Assembly: GCF_030504985.1 (NCBI RefSeq)
Contig: NZ_JASERU010000001.1
Coordinates: 1-64,000 of the forward strand
Reading direction: 5' to 3'
Source: Fulvimonas sp. R45
Lineage (GTDB): Bacteria > Pseudomonadota > Gammaproteobacteria > Xanthomonadales > Rhodanobacteraceae
Length of the DNA stretch: 64,000 nt
Shown one piece after another: positions 45,391 through 56,687 of this stretch; the first letter of the stretch is position 1; each line of letters starts with the position of its first letter. Position numbers and translations under genes: made by a program. The notes beneath the pieces were generated by a model. That model worked only from the letters and a program-made list of their open reading frames with translations. It was not told the origin of the DNA and searched no databases.

Positions 45391-47310
45391 ATGCCACCAG
45401 CACAGCCCGACGCTCTTCCCATCAAGCATGCGGTGCTCGCGCTCGATCCCCACGGCAACGTCGTGTCGTGCAATGCGGAAGGCCTGCTGCTGGGCGACAG
45501 CCGCCACGGCCCGCCTCCGGACAGGCACTACTCGGAGCTGCTGGCTCCCGGCGGCGACACCGACGACCTGCTGGACCGCGCCCTGCAGACCGGCGGCCCG
45601 TGCCCGCGCGCGGAAGGCCGCCTGTGGCTGACGCGGCACGACGGCCGCCGCTTCATGGCCCACGTCTGCGTGGATGCACTGAAGCGCCCCGGCGGCGAGC
45701 TGCAGGGTTTCGCGATGGTGGTCCGCGACGTCGAGCAATGGCGGCAGACCGAGGAGCTGCTGCGGGAAAGCGAACGGCGCTTCCGCCTGTTCGTCAACGG
45801 CGTCTCCGACCACGCCATCTGCATGCTCGACCCCGCCGGCACCGTGCTGGACTGGAACCTCGGCGCGCAGCGCATCACCGGCTTCTCCATCCGCGAGATC
45901 GTGGGCCGCCACTTCGCCGCCTTCTTCCCCGAGAAGCAGCTCGCCAGCGAACTGCCGGCGCGGCTGCTGCAGCGCGCCGGCAAGACCGGGCGCGCCGAGA
46001 CCGAGTGCCCGCTGGTGCGCAGCAACGGCGAGACCTTCCCCGCCGAGGTGGTGCTGGAGGCGATCCACGAAAGCGACGGCAGCCTGCTCGGCTTCGCCAA
46101 GATCATGCGCGACCTCACCCGGCAGCGGCTGATCGAGCAGCGCCTGCACGAGGTGCGCGAGCAGGTCGCGCACAGCCAGAAGATCGAGGCGCTGGGCCAG
46201 CTCACCGGCGGCATCGCGCACGACTTCAACAACGCCCTGCAGGGCATCACCAGCTCGCTCGAGGTGGCCGCGCTCAACCTGGAGCGCGACATGCCCGGGC
46301 AGGCCAGGCACTACGTCGAGATGGCCCTGGACGCCGCGCTGCGCGCCGGCCACCTCACCCAGCGCCTGCTCAGCCTGGCGCGCCGCCAGGCGCCGGCCAA
46401 CCACCGCGTCGCCATCCAGCACGTGCTGCATTCCGTGCGCGAACTGCTCGAACGGACCCTCGGCGACGGCATCGCGCTGGACATGGCTCTGATCAAGGAA
46501 GCACCGCCGGTGCTGTGTGACGGCGGGCAGCTCGAGAGCGCCCTGGTCAACCTCGCGGTGAACGCGCGCGACGCGATGGGCGGGCAGGGCCGGCTGGCCA
46601 TCGCCACCCGCCTCTGCGCGCCGGACGAGCCGGGCCTGACCGTGCACCTCGATCCCGCCGGCGAGACCTACCTGGAGATCAGCGTCACCGACGACGGCCC
46701 CGGCATGGACGAGGACACCCGCCGGCGCGCCCTCGAGCCCTTCTTCACCACCAAGCCCGAAGGCCACGGCACGGGGCTGGGGCTTTCGATGGTGCACGGC
46801 TTCGTGACGCAGTACGGCGGCGCGATCGACATCCAGAGTGTGCCCGGCCGCGGCACCCGCGTGCTGCTTTACCTGCCCTGCTGCGGCGGCCAGGCCGCCT
46901 CGCCGCGCGTGCGCGAGACCGAGCTGGAACCCGACCTCGGCGGCTACCGCGTGCTGATGGTGGAGGACAACGAGATCATCCGCCATTCGGTGACCTCGCG
47001 CCTGCGCCAGCTCGGCTGCCAGGTGCTCGAGGCCGCCTCGGGCAGCGAGGCGCTGGCGCTGCTGTCCGGCGGACAGCCCTGCGACCTGCTGCTGTCGGAT
47101 ATCGACCTGCCGGCGATGGACGGCTACGAACTGAGCCGCCGCGCGCGGGCGCGCTTCCCGCGGCTGCGCGTGATCCTGATGACCGGCTACGCCAACGGCA
47201 CGCCGCCGGGCGCCGAACCGGACGAGCAGGACACCGAGATCCTGATCAAGCCGTTCGACATGGGCGCGCTCATCACCAAGGCGCGCATGCTGCTGCAGCC
47301 GTCGAGCTGA
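45391..47310 (+). CDS. Hybrid PAS histidine kinase with C-terminal receiver
   Basis: 639 residues, soluble: two PAS-like domains (about 10-115 and 125-245), HisKA with His277 (GGIAHDFNNALQ), HATPase_c (NARDAMGGQG, DDGPGMDED, GTGLGLSMVHGF) and a receiver domain (about 515-639) with the phospho-Asp in LLLSDIDLPAMDG. The kinase core is very like that at 42957. The start MPPAQPD was chosen because upstream in-frame sequence has no domain character. It could feed the single-domain regulators or the sigma54 regulator. Confidence 0.93.
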   Translation: MPPAQPDALPIKHAVLALDPHGNVVSCNAEGLLLGDSRHGPPPDRHYSELLAPGGDTDDLLDRALQTGGPCPRAEGRLWLTRHDGRRFMAHVCVDALKRPGGELQGFAMVVRDVEQWRQTEELLRESERRFRLFVNGVSDHAICMLDPAGTVLDWNLGAQRITGFSIREIVGRHFAAFFPEKQLASELPARLLQRAGKTGRAETECPLVRSNGETFPAEVVLEAIHESDGSLLGFAKIMRDLTRQRLIEQRLHEVREQVAHSQKIEALGQLTGGIAHDFNNALQGITSSLEVAALNLERDMPGQARHYVEMALDAALRAGHLTQRLLSLARRQAPANHRVAIQHVLHSVRELLERTLGDGIALDMALIKEAPPVLCDGGQLESALVNLAVNARDAMGGQGRLAIATRLCAPDEPGLTVHLDPAGETYLEISVTDDGPGMDEDTRRRALEPFFTTKPEGHGTGLGLSMVHGFVTQYGGAIDIQSVPGRGTRVLLYLPCCGGQAASPRVRETELEPDLGGYRVLMVEDNEIIRHSVTSRLRQLGCQVLEAASGSEALALLSGGQPCDLLLSDIDLPAMDGYELSRRARARFPRLRVILMTGYANGTPPGAEPDEQDTEILIKPFDMGALITKARMLLQPSS

Positions 47311-47455
47311 CGAGGAACCACGGCATCGTTACTCCCGCAGCCCTCAACAGCTGCAGGGTCGGTCCGCGCGGGCTGCTCATCCGGCGGCGTTGCACGGCTT
47401 CCGATTCCCGCTTTCGCGCATGGCCGTCCGGAATATTTCACTGCCGGATAAGCTC

Positions 47456-47533
47456 CTCCCCCTGCAAGCAGGGGGAGGTCGGGAGGGGGTAACGCTTTGC
47501 CTTTCAAACCCTCCCCTGCTTGCAAGGGGAGGA
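47456..47533. repeat. Pair of GC-rich palindromes
   Basis: CTCCCCCTGC-AA-GCAGGGGGAG (47456-47477) and CTCCCC...GGGGAG around TGCTTGCAA (47511-47531) lie about 33 bp apart in opposite orientation. They occupy the convergent gap 47311-47704, which holds no gene. They belong to the same class of dispersed intergenic palindrome as 226-248 and 12367-12392. Confidence 0.6.
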
Positions 47534-47650
47534 GCCTTCGCCCGCCCTTCGAGGCAGAGGGCAGTCTTCGCCATGCTCCGCTTGCCGATCGCACTGCACC
47601 TGGCGGCAACGCGAACTGCGTGGAGACCGGGAACAGGCTCCAACGCGAAA

Positions 47651-47677
47651 GAGGCGGGGCGACCGGCGCCCCGCCTC
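47651..47677 (-). terminator. Hairpin after the KGG gene cluster
   Basis: GAGGCGGGGC / GCCCCGCCTC, a perfect 10-bp stem with a 7-base loop, 28 bp beyond the stop of the last KGG gene. It is a good candidate for the end of that transcript, though without a U-tract. Confidence 0.6.
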
Positions 47678-47704
47678 CCGTGGACCGCGTCGAGAGGGCG
47701 TGCC

Positions 47705-47998
47705 TCATTCGGACTCCTTGCCCTTCTCGATCAGCTCGCGCACGCGATGGCCGCCCTGCTTGCCCAGCTCGGAATAGCCTTCCGGGCCGAGTTCCTGCTT
47801 GCGGGCCTCGCCGCCCTGCTTGCCGAGCGCGGAGTAGCCCTCCGGGCCCAGTTCTTCCTTGCGGGTCTCGCCGCCCTTCTTGCCCATGGCGGAATAGCCT
47901 TCCGGGCCGAGCTGTTCCTTGCGGATCTCGCCACCCTTCTGGCCGGCCTCGCGCACGGTCATGCTGCCGCTTTCCTCGTCGTGCTGTTTCTTGGTCAT
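47705..47998 (-). CDS. KGG-repeat stress protein with three GPEGYS units
   Basis: 97 residues: an N-terminal MTVREAGQKGG unit, then three tandem units of the type LGPEGYSALGKQGGEARKQE, ending GGHRVRELIEKGKESE. Hydrophilic, highly charged, like YciG (stress-induced acidophilic repeat). It is the third gene after the sigma54 promoter at 48651, behind another KGG gene and a DUF2795 gene. Confidence 0.9.
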   Translation of the reverse strand: MTKKQHDEESGSMTVREAGQKGGEIRKEQLGPEGYSAMGKKGGETRKEELGPEGYSALGKQGGEARKQELGPEGYSELGKQGGHRVRELIEKGKESE

Positions 47999-48033
47999 GT
48001 CGGATTCTCCGTTGGGGGATGGTGGGAAACGCG

Positions 48034-48240
48034 CTACTCGATTTCGCCGTATGCCTTCATCACATCCTGCGGGCCACCGAACCGGTGGTCGGGGATGCGC
48101 TGGATGACGTCCAGCACCTCGTCGGGCGCGTTGTTGCGCCGGGCCTGGTCGAGCAGGTCCGTCCGGGTCGCGGGGTAATCGACGTCGCGCAGGTATTTCT
48201 GCACGTTCGCCGGGGAGTGACCGCCTACGCCTCTGGTCAT
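48034..48240 (-). CDS. DUF2795 small protein
   Basis: 68 residues of the DUF2795 type (SPANVQKYLRDVDYPATRTD, LLDQARRNNAPDEVLDVIQR, IPDHRF). DUF2795 proteins are small helical proteins often found with stress genes; function unknown. It sits between two KGG genes on the same strand with gaps of 35 and 39 bp, so it is probably co-transcribed with them. Confidence 0.88.
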   Translation of the reverse strand: MTRGVGGHSPANVQKYLRDVDYPATRTDLLDQARRNNAPDEVLDVIQRIPDHRFGGPQDVMKAYGEIE

Positions 48241-48279
48241 GACGCTACCTCCTGGCGGGTGGGCAAGGGCCGGCGGCCC

Positions 48280-48588
48280 TCACTCGCCCTCGGACTGCTT
48301 GCCTTTCTCGACCAGCTCGCGCACGCGGTGGCCGCCCTGCTTGCCGAGCGCCGAGTAGCCCTCGGGACCCAGCTCGTCCTTGCGCGTCTCGCCGCCCTGG
48401 CGGCCGATCTCGGACATGGCGTCCGGACCGCGCTGCTCGCGCAGCGCCTCGACACCCTGCTTGCCAAGGTCCGAATAGCCCTCCGGTCCCAGTTCCTGCT
48501 TGCGGGCCTCGCCGCCCTTCTGACCGGCTTCGCGCACGGTCATGTCGCCGCGGTCGCCGTGTGATTGGTTGCGTTCGTTGATGGTCAT
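48280..48588 (-). CDS. KGG-repeat stress protein, first of a three-gene unit
   Basis: 102 residues with MTVREAGQKGG and then three repeat units, of which the middle one is divergent (QGVEALREQRGPDAMSEIGR). It ends GGHRVRELVEKGKQSEGE, like the other KGG proteins. GGAGCAAC lies just before the ATG. The sigma54-type promoter at 48651 lies 63 bp upstream. Confidence 0.9.
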   Translation of the reverse strand: MTINERNQSHGDRGDMTVREAGQKGGEARKQELGPEGYSDLGKQGVEALREQRGPDAMSEIGRQGGETRKDELGPEGYSALGKQGGHRVRELVEKGKQSEGE

Positions 48589-48650
48589 GTTGCTCCTCCA
48601 ATTGATGGACAGGTACGCACGGTGAAAACCATCCGCGCAAGCAGGAAGCT

Positions 48651-48665
48651 GCAAACCGCATGCCA
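48651..48665 (-). promoter_or_regulatory. Sigma54 promoter of the KGG/DUF2795/KGG unit
   Basis: On the minus strand: TGGCATGCGGTTTGC with GG-N10-GC and TTGC. Upstream lie the palindrome GGAAATAATTTCC (48731-48743) and TGGAAAATCG (48751-48760), the candidate activator sites. Confidence 0.75.
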
Positions 48666-48730
48666 GCCTCCTGCATATCCGGCAGCCCCTGATTCCCTGC
48701 CTCCCGCCTTTCCCTGTGCAGGCCGCTCCA

Positions 48731-48760
48731 GGAAATAATTTCCATAGACCTGGAAAATCG
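48731..48760 (-). promoter_or_regulatory. AT-rich palindromic element upstream of the KGG promoter
   Basis: GGAAATAATTTCC is a perfect palindrome around a central T/A and is followed after 8 bp by GGAAAATC. It lies 66-95 bp upstream of the -24 box. It is the most symmetrical member of the AT-rich element set. Confidence 0.45.
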
Positions 48761-48792
48761 ACACGGAATATCTCCGACGGGGCCGCTGCGGA

Positions 48793-49032
48793 TTATTCCT
48801 CGCCTTCGGAAGCCTTGCCCTTTTCAACCAGTTCGCGCACGCGGTGCCCGCCCTGCTTGCCGAGATCCGAATAACCCTCCGGACCCAGTTCCTGCTTGCG
48901 GGCTTCGCCGCCCTGCTTGCCGAGCTTGGAATAGCCCTCCGGCCCCAGCTCTTCCTTGCGCGCCTGGCCGCCTTTCTCGCCGGCTTCGCGCACGGTCATG
49001 TCGCCCTTGTCGTGTGAAGTCTGCTTGGTCAT
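48793..49032 (-). CDS. KGG-repeat stress protein with two GPEGYS units
   Basis: 79 residues: MTVREAGEKGG, two full GPEGYS-LGKQGG units and the common C-terminus GGHRVRELVEKGKASEGEE. It follows the short KGG gene at 49093 by 60 bp and probably shares its sigma54 promoter (49320). Confidence 0.9.
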   Translation of the reverse strand: MTKQTSHDKGDMTVREAGEKGGQARKEELGPEGYSKLGKQGGEARKQELGPEGYSDLGKQGGHRVRELVEKGKASEGEE

Positions 49033-49092
49033 GTCGATCGCTCCTGTGTCTGGCTGGGCAGCACGCGGCTGCCGTCTGGCGCCTGTCGGCGC

Positions 49093-49263
49093 CTACCTGC
49101 GCTTCTCCGCCTGGTGGCCCTGGCTGACGAGCTCGCGCTCGCGCTGGCCGCCCTTGTGCCCGGCCTCGCGCACGGACATGTCGCCCTTGCCGCCGGCGCT
49201 CTTCGCCTCGCGGCCGCCGCTGGACGACTTGTTCTGGTTCTGGCGGTTGTCTTGCTGTTTCAT
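49093..49263 (-). CDS. Short KGG-motif protein, second copy
   Basis: 56 residues, Gln/Asn/Ser/Lys-rich N-terminus, then MSVREAGHKGGQRERELVSQG. A paralogue of the gene at 36080. Its own sigma54-type promoter lies 57 bp upstream of the ATG. Confidence 0.85.
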   Translation of the reverse strand: MKQQDNRQNQNKSSSGGREAKSAGGKGDMSVREAGHKGGQRERELVSQGHQAEKRR

Positions 49264-49319
49264 TGCGTGTCTCCGGATGGATGGATATCGCCCGGCCATT
49301 GGCCGGACACCCAAGGCAA

Positions 49320-49334
49320 GCAATACGGGTGCCA
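49320..49334 (-). promoter_or_regulatory. Sigma54 promoter of the 49263/49032 KGG pair
   Basis: On the minus strand: TGGCACCCGTATTGC, close to consensus with exact GG-N10-GC. GAAAATATGCAGAAAATCC (49429-49447) lies about 95 bp upstream, and GGAAAATTTTC (49492-49502) further out, close to the divergent regulator gene at 49529. Confidence 0.8.
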
Positions 49335-49528
49335 ATATCCCGCACGTCGTCAGCTGGCAGTTAAGCGCGCACGCGCAGAAACGGCGCGCTCCGCAATCGT
49401 CTGCGATGCACGCCGCATGTCGATCCAGAAAATATGCAGAAAATCCCCTTCGGCGCACCCGCGTTTCACACGGTGGTCACTGCCTGGCGCGGGAAAATTT
49501 TCATCCAGCGAAAATCAGGGAATTCGCC

Positions 49529-49915
49529 ATGCCGACCATACTCGTCGTCGAGGACGATCCGGACATCCTGGAAGTCACCCACCTGCTGCTCAGCGCGGAA
49601 GGCCACCGGGTGATCGGCGCGTGCAGCGCGAACGAGGGACTGGACATCGTGCACGCCAGGGGTGACATCGACATGCTGTTCACCGACGTCAACCTGCGCC
49701 GCGGCATGGACGGGCTGGCGTTGCTGGAGCGGCTGCGGCAGGAGAACCGGCAGGTGCCCACGGTGGTGGTTTCCGGCGACAGCGAAGCGGGTTCCGCCCT
49801 GCCGCGCCGTCCGCGCGGACCGGTGGCCTTCCTCGCCAAGCCCTATGGCCGGCGCCAGCTGCTGGAAGCCCTTGCCGCCTGCTGCGGCGGGTCGCATGGC
49901 GGACCGGCCGTGTGA
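49529..49915 (+). CDS. Receiver-only response regulator
   Basis: 128 residues, a CheY-like receiver: Glu8-Asp9-Asp10, phospho-acceptor Asp53 (FTDVNLRRGMDG), Thr/Ser in VVSGDS and Lys in FLAKPYG. No output domain. It resembles the regulator at 44525, and either could be a phosphotransfer partner of the PAS kinases. The palindrome GGAAAATTTTC lies 27 bp before its start. Confidence 0.9.
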   Translation: MPTILVVEDDPDILEVTHLLLSAEGHRVIGACSANEGLDIVHARGDIDMLFTDVNLRRGMDGLALLERLRQENRQVPTVVVSGDSEAGSALPRRPRGPVAFLAKPYGRRQLLEALAACCGGSHGGPAV

Positions 49916-49931
49916 AAGCGGTGGGACCGCT

Positions 49932-53679
<3,748 letters not shown>

Positions 53680-53755
53680 GAGGTCGTGAGTTTTTAATTC
53701 ACGGCCCGGCATGAATGGGCCGCAGATCGATCACCTCGGTGATTTACGCGGAGGT

Positions 53756-53765
53756 GGAAATCTTC
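53756..53765 (+). promoter_or_regulatory. AT-rich element GGAAATCTTC
   Basis: Lies 47 bp before the -24 box at 53813. It resembles AAATCTTTCCC before the BON gene; candidate activator site. Confidence 0.35.
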
Positions 53766-53811
53766 ACGGGCTCCGGTCCACACGGATCCATCACGCCGGC
53801 TTGGCGCCGCC

Positions 53812-53827
53812 TGGCCAGTGCGATGCG
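53812..53827 (+). promoter_or_regulatory. Possible sigma54 promoter of the gene at 53863
   Basis: TGGCCAGTGCGATGC has GG-N10-GC, but the -12 box is ATGC rather than TTGC. It lies 36 bp before the ATG. Weaker than the others; supported by the AT-rich element upstream. Confidence 0.45.
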
Positions 53828-53862
53828 CACGCTGCGCCGCATCCCCAGCGAGGAATGCCGCC

Positions 53863-54081
53863 ATGCCCCGACCGCCTGCCGACCGCCCGCACGGCACCGC
53901 CGACCGCAACCAGGACGAGGCCGTGCGCATGGACGTGCGCAACGCCAGGGAACAGGGCCGCACGCTCGGCGACCAGTTGCCGGTGGACGCGGAAAAAGTG
54001 CCCGGCAACCGCAAGGACCTGCCCGAGCCGGGCCCGGGCCACGGCCGCCGCGGCAGCGCGACCCGGAACGGCGCGGACTGA
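53863..54081 (+). CDS. Small hydrophilic hypothetical protein
   Basis: 72 residues, rich in Arg, Asp, Pro and Gly, no hydrophobic segment (RMDVRNAREQGRTLGDQLPV in the middle). Disordered and unlike anything I recognise; similar in style to the KGG and ETFPASDP proteins. GAGGAATG lies close to the ATG. The TGA stop is the start of the dispersed repeat. Confidence 0.65.
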   Translation: MPRPPADRPHGTADRNQDEAVRMDVRNAREQGRTLGDQLPVDAEKVPGNRKDLPEPGPGHGRRGSATRNGAD

Positions 54082-54116
54082 GAGCCTGTTCACGACCTCC
54101 AGGCACCTCGCGCCGG
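54079..54116 (+). repeat. Dispersed 3'-end repeat, short copy
   Basis: TGAGAGCCTGTTCACGACC and the next 16 bases match the first 35 bases of the repeats at 19584 and 57564. Again it begins with the stop codon of the upstream gene. The convergent DUF1269 gene ends five bases after it. Confidence 0.65.
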
Positions 54117-54121
54117 CCAGC

Positions 54122-54616
54122 TCAGCTGGCCACCGAGGGCCGCTCGAACGGCAGCGGCGTGGCGCCCTCGTGCTCGATCGCCTGCTTCGCCGCCTCGAGG
54201 CATTCGCCCGTCGCGTCGATCACCACCAGCACCCGTCCCTGCTCGATCTCGTCCTCGAACCTGCGCCGGATCGGATCGTCGATGGCCGAGCCCGCCAGCG
54301 CCATCGACCAGCCGCCGAGCAGGCCGCCGCCCACTGCCATCGCCAGCGCGCCAGCCAGGGTCACGCCCAGCGGCGGGATGGCAACCGCGGTGAGCCCCAG
54401 CACCAGCCCCAACGCACCGCCGCCCAGGCCGCCGCGCACCGCGGCCGGGTAGAAGTCGTTCTCCACGATCTTGCGCTCGTCGGGAACCATGTTCGACATG
54501 TCCGAGCGCACCACCAGCGAGATGTCGGCGTCGTCCACGCCCGCCGCCCGTGCCGCGCGGATGCACGCCGACGCCATGCCCAGGTCGCGGGCGCTGAAAA
54601 CCGTGCGTGTCTTCAT
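54122..54616 (-). CDS. DUF1269-type membrane protein
   Basis: 164 residues. A soluble ACT-like N-terminus (FSARDLGMASACIRAARAAG) is followed by two glycine-rich hydrophobic segments (about 62-84 and 87-110) and a soluble C-terminal half. The pattern fits DUF1269/general-stress membrane proteins. It starts 10 bp after the SDR gene stop on the same strand. Confidence 0.75.
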   Translation of the reverse strand: MKTRTVFSARDLGMASACIRAARAAGVDDADISLVVRSDMSNMVPDERKIVENDFYPAAVRGGLGGGALGLVLGLTAVAIPPLGVTLAGALAMAVGGGLLGGWSMALAGSAIDDPIRRRFEDEIEQGRVLVVIDATGECLEAAKQAIEHEGATPLPFERPSVAS

Positions 54617-54626
54617 CGCCGCCGTC

Positions 54627-55625
54627 TCAACTGGTGGGCCCGCCCATCACGGGCAGGATGGCGCCGGAGACGTAGCTGCCGGTCACCGGCGAGGCCAGGA
54701 ACACGTAGGCCGGCGCCACTTCCTCCGGCTGGGCGGGACGCCCCATCGTGCTGGACTTGCCGAAGTCCTGCACCTTGTCGGCCGGGCGGTCGGCGGGGTT
54801 CAGCGGCGTCCACACCGGGCCCGGCGCCACCGCGTTGACACGGATGCCCTGCTTCGCCACGTTCGAAGCCAGCGCCTTGGTGAAGGCGTGGATCGCGCCC
54901 TTGGTCATCGAGTAGTCCAGCAGCTGCTTGCTGCCGAACAGCCCGGTCTCCGAGCCGGTGTTGACGATGCTGCAGCCCTCGCCCATGTGCGGCAACGCCG
55001 CCTTGGCCATGTTGAAGTAACCGTAGACATTGGTGCGGACGGTCTCGTCGAAGTGCTCGTGGCTGAGCTCGGCGATGTCCGCCGCGTGCTCCTGGAAGGC
55101 GGCGTTGTTGACCAGCACGGACAGCTTGCCGAACTCGTCCAGCGTGCGCCGCACCGCCGTCTCGCAGAAGCCTGGCTCCTGCACGTTGCCGTCGATCAGC
55201 AGGCAGCGGCGCCCCTCCGCCTCGACCAGGCGGCGGGTCTCGCGCGCGTCCTCGTGCTCGCACAGGTAGACGATGGACACGTCCGCGCCCTCGCGCGCGA
55301 ACAGCACCGCCACCGCACGGCCGATGCCGGAATCGCCGCCGGTGACCAGCGCCACCATGCCGGCGAGCTTGTCGCTGCCCTTGTAGGCGGGCGCCTCGAA
55401 CTGCGGGCGCGGGCGCAGTTCCGCCTCGCTGCCCGGCTTGCCCTGGTGCTGCGCCGGCAGCGGGTTCTCCGGGTGCGGCCGCGCACCCGCCTGCGCGGCG
55501 GAACCCTTGCCGTCGCCGCCGGCGCCCTGCGACTGCCCCGACGCCTGCCGTTCCGCCTGCTCCTGCCCGCGCTGGATGCGCTGCTGCCGCTGCGCGGCGG
55601 ATTCCTCGTGGTCGTCTCGACTCAT
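54627..55625 (-). CDS. Short-chain dehydrogenase/reductase (YghA-like)
   Basis: 332 residues. A Gln/Ala/Gly-rich disordered N-terminus (1-75) precedes a classical SDR domain: NAD(P) motif TGGDSGIGRAV, NNAA, catalytic Ser in NTGSETG and the YSMTK (YxxxK) site. The C-terminal MGRPAQPEEVAPAYVFLASP is typical. The long N-terminal extension and PAYKGSDKLAGMVALVTGGD resemble E. coli YghA and related stress SDRs. Substrate unknown. Confidence 0.92.
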   Translation of the reverse strand: MSRDDHEESAAQRQQRIQRGQEQAERQASGQSQGAGGDGKGSAAQAGARPHPENPLPAQHQGKPGSEAELRPRPQFEAPAYKGSDKLAGMVALVTGGDSGIGRAVAVLFAREGADVSIVYLCEHEDARETRRLVEAEGRRCLLIDGNVQEPGFCETAVRRTLDEFGKLSVLVNNAAFQEHAADIAELSHEHFDETVRTNVYGYFNMAKAALPHMGEGCSIVNTGSETGLFGSKQLLDYSMTKGAIHAFTKALASNVAKQGIRVNAVAPGPVWTPLNPADRPADKVQDFGKSSTMGRPAQPEEVAPAYVFLASPVTGSYVSGAILPVMGGPTS

Positions 55626-55659
55626 GCGTGCTCTCCGGTTGCCGCGCCGGCGTGCGGCG

Positions 55660-55947
55660 CTAGAAATCGTCGACGATCTCCACGCCCACGCCGAGCACGG
55701 CGGCGCGGTCCTCGACCAGCCCGCGCACGGCGTCCGCCAGCAGGTCGCCGTCCGCGTCCACCTCGACGTAGTAGAGATTGCCCTCGGTGTCGTCCACCAG
55801 CTCGTTCGAGCTGGAGTCATCGCGCATCAGCGGCACCAGGTCGTCCACTTCTTCCACGTGCTCGATGCCCTCGATGCCGTGCAGGGCCGAGATGATGTCG
55901 TCGACATCGTCGCGGCTGCCGGTGAGGCGGAAGCGGATCATCGTCAT
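55660..55947 (-). CDS. Small acidic hypothetical protein
   Basis: 95 residues, strongly acidic, with a beta-alpha-beta-like start (MTMIRFRLTGSRDDVDDIIS). Its pattern of charged surface and VEEVDDLVPLMRDDSSS suggests a small ferredoxin-like fold. No family name recognised. GGAGA lies six bases before the ATG; an ATG two codons later is possible. It precedes the SDR gene by 34 bp. Confidence 0.7.
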   Translation of the reverse strand: MTMIRFRLTGSRDDVDDIISALHGIEGIEHVEEVDDLVPLMRDDSSSNELVDDTEGNLYYVEVDADGDLLADAVRGLVEDRAAVLGVGVEIVDDF

Positions 55948-56146
55948 GCCGGTCTCCTGCTGCGCACGGGGCCACTATGCGATCGGCGCGCGTGTGCACG
56001 AGGTGGCGACGGCGTAGCCGAGGCATCAAGGCGATGCGCCGCTGCGCCGTTCCCGGCGTGCGCGCGTGTCGACCTCGCCTAGATCGGCCGTTCACCGCCG
56101 GGCCGCCACCGTTGGCGTGCACCCACCATCCCGCGAGGACATGCCG

Positions 56147-56659
56147 ATGACCCACGAACTGCGCGACCACCTGCTCGACTGGCTGCGCGATGCGCACGCC
56201 ATGGAACAACAGGCCGAGCAGATGCTGCGGATGCAGGCCTCGCGCATCGAGCACTACCCGCAGGTGAAGGCGCGCATCGAGCAACACATCGACGAGACCT
56301 GCCAGCAGCAGCACCTGGTCGCCCGGTGCATCGAGCGCCTGGGCGGCAGCCCCTCGGCGGTGAAGGACCTCGCCGGCAAGGCCATGGCCTTCGGCCAGGC
56401 GGTCGCGGGCATGGCCAGCGCGGACGAGATCGTCAAGGGCCTGATGGCCAGCTACGTGTTCGAGCACATGGAGATCGCCAGCTACACCGCGCTGATTGCC
56501 GCGGCGGACGCCGCCGGCGACGCGGAAACGCGCGGCACCTGCGAGAGCATCCTGGTGCAGGAGAAGGTCATGGCGCAGTGGCTGCACGAGCATCTGCCCG
56601 GCGTGGTGGGCGACTTCCTCGCCCGCGACGCCACCCCGTCGACCGAAGCCAAGCGCTGA
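56147..56659 (+). CDS. DUF892 (YciE/YciF-like) ferritin-like protein
   Basis: 170 residues of the YciE/F type: LRDHLLDWLRDAHAMEQQAE at the N-terminus and FEHMEIASYTALIAAA with the typical HxEIASY metal-type motif near residue 105. AGGA sits seven bases before this ATG, one base before the ATG at 56141, so I use 56147. It lies 28 bp upstream of a manganese catalase; the pair recalls the Salmonella yciGFE-katN group. Confidence 0.92.
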   Translation: MTHELRDHLLDWLRDAHAMEQQAEQMLRMQASRIEHYPQVKARIEQHIDETCQQQHLVARCIERLGGSPSAVKDLAGKAMAFGQAVAGMASADEIVKGLMASYVFEHMEIASYTALIAAADAAGDAETRGTCESILVQEKVMAQWLHEHLPGVVGDFLARDATPSTEAKR

Positions 56660-56687
56660 ACGCGCCCACCTCGCCCCTGGAGGTCCC

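Noticed and set aside
47705-49032. CRISPR-like periodicity in the KGG genes
   Set aside because: The repeats are about 60-bp coding units in open frames with no spacers; they encode GPEGYS protein repeats.
56004-56019. TGGCGACGGCGTAGC as a sigma54 promoter of the DUF892-katN genes
   Set aside because: Spacing is correct, but the -12 box is TAGC, the -24 box is poor, the distance to the gene is 128 bp and no AT-rich element lies upstream.
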